A stretch of DNA of 18,653 nt, from the NCBI GenBank assembly GCA_003142495.1, contig PLMM01000111.1, positions 1-18,653 on the forward strand. The letters are read 5' to 3'. Source of the DNA: Gemmatimonadota bacterium. Its GTDB lineage: Bacteria; Gemmatimonadota; Gemmatimonadetes; Gemmatimonadales; Gemmatimonadaceae. A program made the position numbers and the translations under genes. Positions 14,466 to 18,653 of this stretch are shown here, piece by piece; position 1 is the first letter of the stretch, and every line of letters starts with the position of its first letter. A model generated the notes under the pieces. It ran no database searches and was not told the DNA's origin. It saw only the letters and a program-made list of their open reading frames with translations.

Positions 14466-15377
14466 CTAGGGCGCCTCCTGCCGCGCGGAGAACGCACGGC
14501 GCAGCGCGACGCCAAAGGGCGCATCGGTGATCACGGGCTCGTACGACGCGCCGTACGCGCTGAGCGCTCGCCGCCACTCGACGATCGCCTCGCGCACCGT
14601 CGCCTGGTACGCCGCGCGCACATCGGCGACCGTCGCCGCGACCTCGACGCCGCTCTCGGGATCGACGAAGAGCGCCTCGCTCGATTGCGGGAGGTCGAGT
14701 TCCGCGGGATCGAGCACGTGCATCACGACCACCTGATGCCCAGCGTTGCGCAGCCCGCGCACGGTCATCACGACGCTCTCGGGATCCATCAGCAGGTCTG
14801 AGATCAGCACGACCATCCCACGCCGTGCGATCAGTCGTCCAGCGGCCTCGAGCGCGCTCGCCGCGTGCGACGCGCGCCCCGAGCCCGGCTCCTCGAGCGC
14901 GGCGACGAGGCGCACCCACTGCCCCGTGCGCACGCGCGGCGGCACCGACGAGCGCACGACGTCATCGAAGCGCACGAGGCCGACCGCGTCGCGCTGCCTG
15001 AGGAACAGCAATGCGATCGCAGCGGCGAGTCGTTCCGCGTACGCGAGTTTGGTGAGGCGGGCCGCTGCACCGCTCCAGGCCATCGATCGGCTCACGTCCA
15101 GCACGATCGTCGCCCGCAGATTCGTTTCTTCCTCGTACTGCTTTACGGCCCAGCGATCCGCACGCGCTGCAAGCTTCCAATCGACGTGACGGGGCTCATC
15201 ACCCGCCTGATACGGACGGTGTTCGGCGAACTCCACCGAAAATCCCTTCCGTGGCGAACGATGCAGCCCGGAAAGGAAGCCATCGACGATCCACCGAGCA
15301 GTCACTTCGATCCGTCCGAGCGCCGCGATCGTTGCGGGGTCGAGCAGATCGGCGCGCGTTGCGCGTGCCGTATCCAT
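14466..15377 (-). CDS. DUF58 family protein (VWA-like, MoxR partner type)
   Basis: A 303-aa protein with the DUF58 signature: RKGFSVEFAEHRPYQAGDEPRHVDWKLAAR split over residues 43-72, then ADRWAVKQYEEE, followed by a VWA-like fold with a MIDAS-type DVSRS at 94-98 and VVLISDLLMDPE near 190. No membrane segments are seen. In many bacteria this gene lies directly after a MoxR AAA+ ATPase and before BatA-like genes. Here it is the first gene of the minus-strand operon, with lepA divergent on the other side, so the MoxR partner must be elsewhere. The ATG at 15377 has no Shine-Dalgarno; a weak promoter match places the transcript start only a few nt upstream. Confidence 0.93.
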   Translation of the reverse strand: MDTARATRADLLDPATIAALGRIEVTARWIVDGFLSGLHRSPRKGFSVEFAEHRPYQAGDEPRHVDWKLAARADRWAVKQYEEETNLRATIVLDVSRSMAWSGAAARLTKLAYAERLAAAIALLFLRQRDAVGLVRFDDVVRSSVPPRVRTGQWVRLVAALEEPGSGRASHAASALEAAGRLIARRGMVVLISDLLMDPESVVMTVRGLRNAGHQVVVMHVLDPAELDLPQSSEALFVDPESGVEVAATVADVRAAYQATVREAIVEWRRALSAYGASYEPVITDAPFGVALRRAFSARQEAP

Positions 15378-15387
15378 TGTCGAGAGG

Positions 15388-15416
15388 AAGCTAGGCGTCG
15401 TCTAAGTCAATTCCAA
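15388..15416 (-). promoter_or_regulatory. possible promoter of the DUF58-BatA-mfd operon
   Basis: On the minus strand TTGGAA (15416-15411) is followed after exactly 17 nt by TAGCTT (15393-15388), a partial match to sigma70 consensus (4 of 6 and 3 of 6). The implied transcript start near 15381 would leave only about 4 nt before the ATG. The match is modest and could be chance; it is offered because the operon must start in this 114-nt divergent gap. Confidence 0.3.
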
Positions 15417-15451
15417 CTGTCACCGAGCCGACGGTAAGGTGCCGAGCCCGT

Positions 15452-15459
15452 TATATTTG
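15452..15459 (+). promoter_or_regulatory. possible -10 element of lepA
   Basis: TATATTTG stands out in a GC-rich intergenic stretch 32 nt before the lepA start, and matches the TATATTT seen before typA. No good -35 hexamer is present at the right spacing. A direct repeat CCGAGCC (15423-15429 and 15442-15448, 19 nt apart) covers the place where a -35 would lie and might bind an activator; this is inference. Confidence 0.35.
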
Positions 15460-15491
15460 CAGATTCCCCGCCCTCAACTCCCGGAACGCCG

Positions 15492-17290
<1,799 letters not shown>

Positions 17291-17291
<1 letters not shown>

Positions 17292-18352
17292 TGGCCCTCG
17301 CTGCTGCGACGGGCCCTCACCAGCTGGTCGTTCAGACCAGCTTCCTCGGCGACACCGTACTCACCACCCCGCTCATCGCGGAGCTCGCCAAGCGAGGTCC
17401 CGTGAGCGTGGTCGTGACGCCGGCGTCGGCGCCGCTGCTGGCCCGTAATCCCGACATCCACCAGCTCTTCGTGTACGACAAGCGCGGCGCGGACGCCGGG
17501 CTGCTCGGCTTTCGGCGCCTCGCGTTGAGGATTCGCGCGCCCGAACCACGCGAGGGCGCGCCGCCCGCGATCGCGTACCTCGCGCAGCGCTCCGCGCGCA
17601 GCGGCGCGCTCGCGCTTGCGGCGGGGTACACGCAGCGCGTCGGCTTCGAGGGCTCCGCCGGGCAAACGCTGTACTCGAAGCGCGTGCGGTACCGAGAAGA
17701 TCGGCATCACGCCGAGCGGCTGTGGCGACTGGCGTTTCCGGAAATGGACACGAGCGCGCCGCTGCTGATGGCGGGCGCGCCGAGCCCGAAGCTCTTCCCT
17801 GGCGACGCGGAGCGCGCGGCGGTCAACGCGCTGTTGGGCGAAGAGAACGATCCGCGGCCGCTCATCGCGCTCGCCCCTGGGAGCGTCTGGGCGACGAAGC
17901 GCTGGCCTTACTATGCCCAGCTCGCGCGGGCGCTCGCCCCTCGCTTCCGAATAGCGATCATTGGTGGCGCGGCAGACCGTTCGGAGGCCGCATCTATCGC
18001 GAATTTTTCCGGCGCGCAAGGGGTGGTTGACGGCACGGCCTCGTTGTCGTTGCTTGCCTCAGCCGAATTGATCCGACGTGCGCAGTTACTGGTTACTAAC
18101 GACTCTGCACCGCAGCATCTGGCCTCGGCCACAGGAACGCCAACAGTCACTATTTTTGGGCCGACGGTCGAAGAGTTTGGCTTCGGTCCGCTGGCTCCTC
18201 ACTCCATCTCCCTCGGACTCGACGCGCTTGCCTGCCGCCCCTGCCATCATCACGGCCCTCCGCACTGTCCCCTCGGGCACTGGCGCTGCATGCGCGAGCT
18301 CGGGCTCGATGCGGTCGCGCTCGCGGTGGACGAGGTGCTCGATGCCTGCTGA
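17291..18352 (+). CDS. GT9 family glycosyltransferase (ADP-heptose:LPS heptosyltransferase-like)
   Basis: Probable inner-core LPS glycosyltransferase of the WaaC/WaaF type, acting at the cytoplasmic face of the inner membrane; 353 aa. The N-terminal Rossmann half begins LVVQTSFLGDTVLTTPLI (FLGD at 18-21), the family's acceptor-side motif. The C-terminal half has the nucleotide-sugar region APGSVWATKRWP (195-206) and VTNDSAPQHLASA (268-280), followed by FGPTVEEFGFGPL. A Cys/His cluster near the C terminus (C315, C318, C326, C333, with five His between) matches the CxxC...CPLGHxxCM motif seen in many GT9 proteins. The sugar specificity cannot be read from sequence. It starts at the ATG overlapping the lepA stop by 1 nt. 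Confidence 0.9.
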
Positions 18353-18370
18353 GTCGACGCGAGTGAGCGC

Positions 18371-18653
18371 GTGAGCGACGCGCGAGTGAAGTACATCGTC
18401 GGCGTCGATCTCGGCGGCACGAACATCGTCGTCGGTGCGATGCCGGAGGACGGGAGCCGCCAGCTCTCCGTGCGCCAGGCGTCCACGCACCCGGAGGAAG
18501 GCGCCGAGGGCGTCGTCGCTCGCATCGCGGCGATGGTGGGCGACGTGATCGCCGATGTGTCGCGTAGCGAAACGGCGCGCGCCGACGACTTTCTCGGCGT
18601 CGGCGTTGGCGCGCCGGGCCCGCTCGATCGCGAGCGTGGGGTGGTCGTCGTCG
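18371..18653 (+). CDS. ROK-family sugar kinase (glucokinase-like), 5' part only
   Basis: The frame runs off the window after about 94 codons. The N terminus VGVDLGGTNIVVGAM is the phosphate-1 motif of the ROK/actin-like ATPase fold, and LGVGVGAPGPLDRERGVVV is the family's next conserved block. Absence of a DNA-binding helix-turn-helix before the kinase fold argues for a kinase (glucokinase or N-acyl-hexosamine kinase) rather than a NagC-type repressor. The start is GTG at 18371; another GTG at 18386 would remove five residues and cannot be excluded. It lies 18 nt after the GT9 stop, so it is probably co-transcribed with lepA and the glycosyltransferase. Confidence 0.88.
   Translation, partial: MSDARVKYIVGVDLGGTNIVVGAMPEDGSRQLSVRQASTHPEEGAEGVVARIAAMVGDVIADVSRSETARADDFLGVGVGAPGPLDRERGVVVV

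Overview
The window is ordinary, densely packed bacterial chromosome with high GC, strong codon-position bias and no mobile elements. A didermal (outer-membrane) bacterium is indicated by an outer-membrane chaperone (SurA-like), a lipid-anchored parvulin, a heptosyltransferase-type GT9 enzyme of LPS assembly and a type IV pilus retraction ATPase. Together with the base composition and gene order, a Gemmatimonadota-like organism is my best guess. That is an inference from style and content; no 16S gene or other marker is present to settle it.

Layout. Everything from base 1 to about 15.38 kb is on the minus strand, and everything after 15.49 kb is on the plus strand. Reading along minus-strand transcription, the long cluster is: DUF58/VWA protein, BatA-like VWA membrane protein, mfd, parvulin lipoprotein, SurA-like chaperone, small S4 RNA-binding protein, pdxA, CDF metal exporter. 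Most junctions overlap by 1-4 nt or have gaps under 20 nt. The exceptions are mfd/parvulin (60 nt, with a hairpin) and pdxA/CDF (49 nt). After a 141-nt gap comes a two-gene unit, a 158-aa unknown protein and pilT, separated by 2 nt. Then comes typA, with its own structured promoter region, and finally the first codons of another minus-strand gene at the window edge. On the plus strand lepA overlaps a GT9 glycosyltransferase by 1 nt, followed by a truncated ROK-family sugar kinase/regulator gene.

How the genes fit together. The main cluster mixes envelope-protein folding (SurA-like and parvulin lipoprotein), vitamin B6 synthesis (pdxA), transcription-coupled repair (mfd) and a DUF58/BatA pair that normally works with a MoxR AAA+ ATPase; no MoxR is encoded here. 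The surA-pdxA neighbourhood recalls the enterobacterial lptD-surA-pdxA-ksgA operon. Two translational GTPases, TypA and LepA, lie near the two ends, and both have a TATATTT element close upstream.

The items most worth a second look are: (1) four GCTA tetramers in exact 10-bp phase plus two dyads around the probable typA promoter; (2) a PilT with what looks like a second, degenerate N-terminal PilT domain; (3) a small two-repeat protein of unknown function coupled to that pilT; (4) an S4 RNA-binding gene inserted between surA and pdxA; and (5) a SurA-like protein whose canonical and degenerate parvulin domains are in the reverse of the E. coli roles. I did not find a new defence, mobile or CRISPR-like system.
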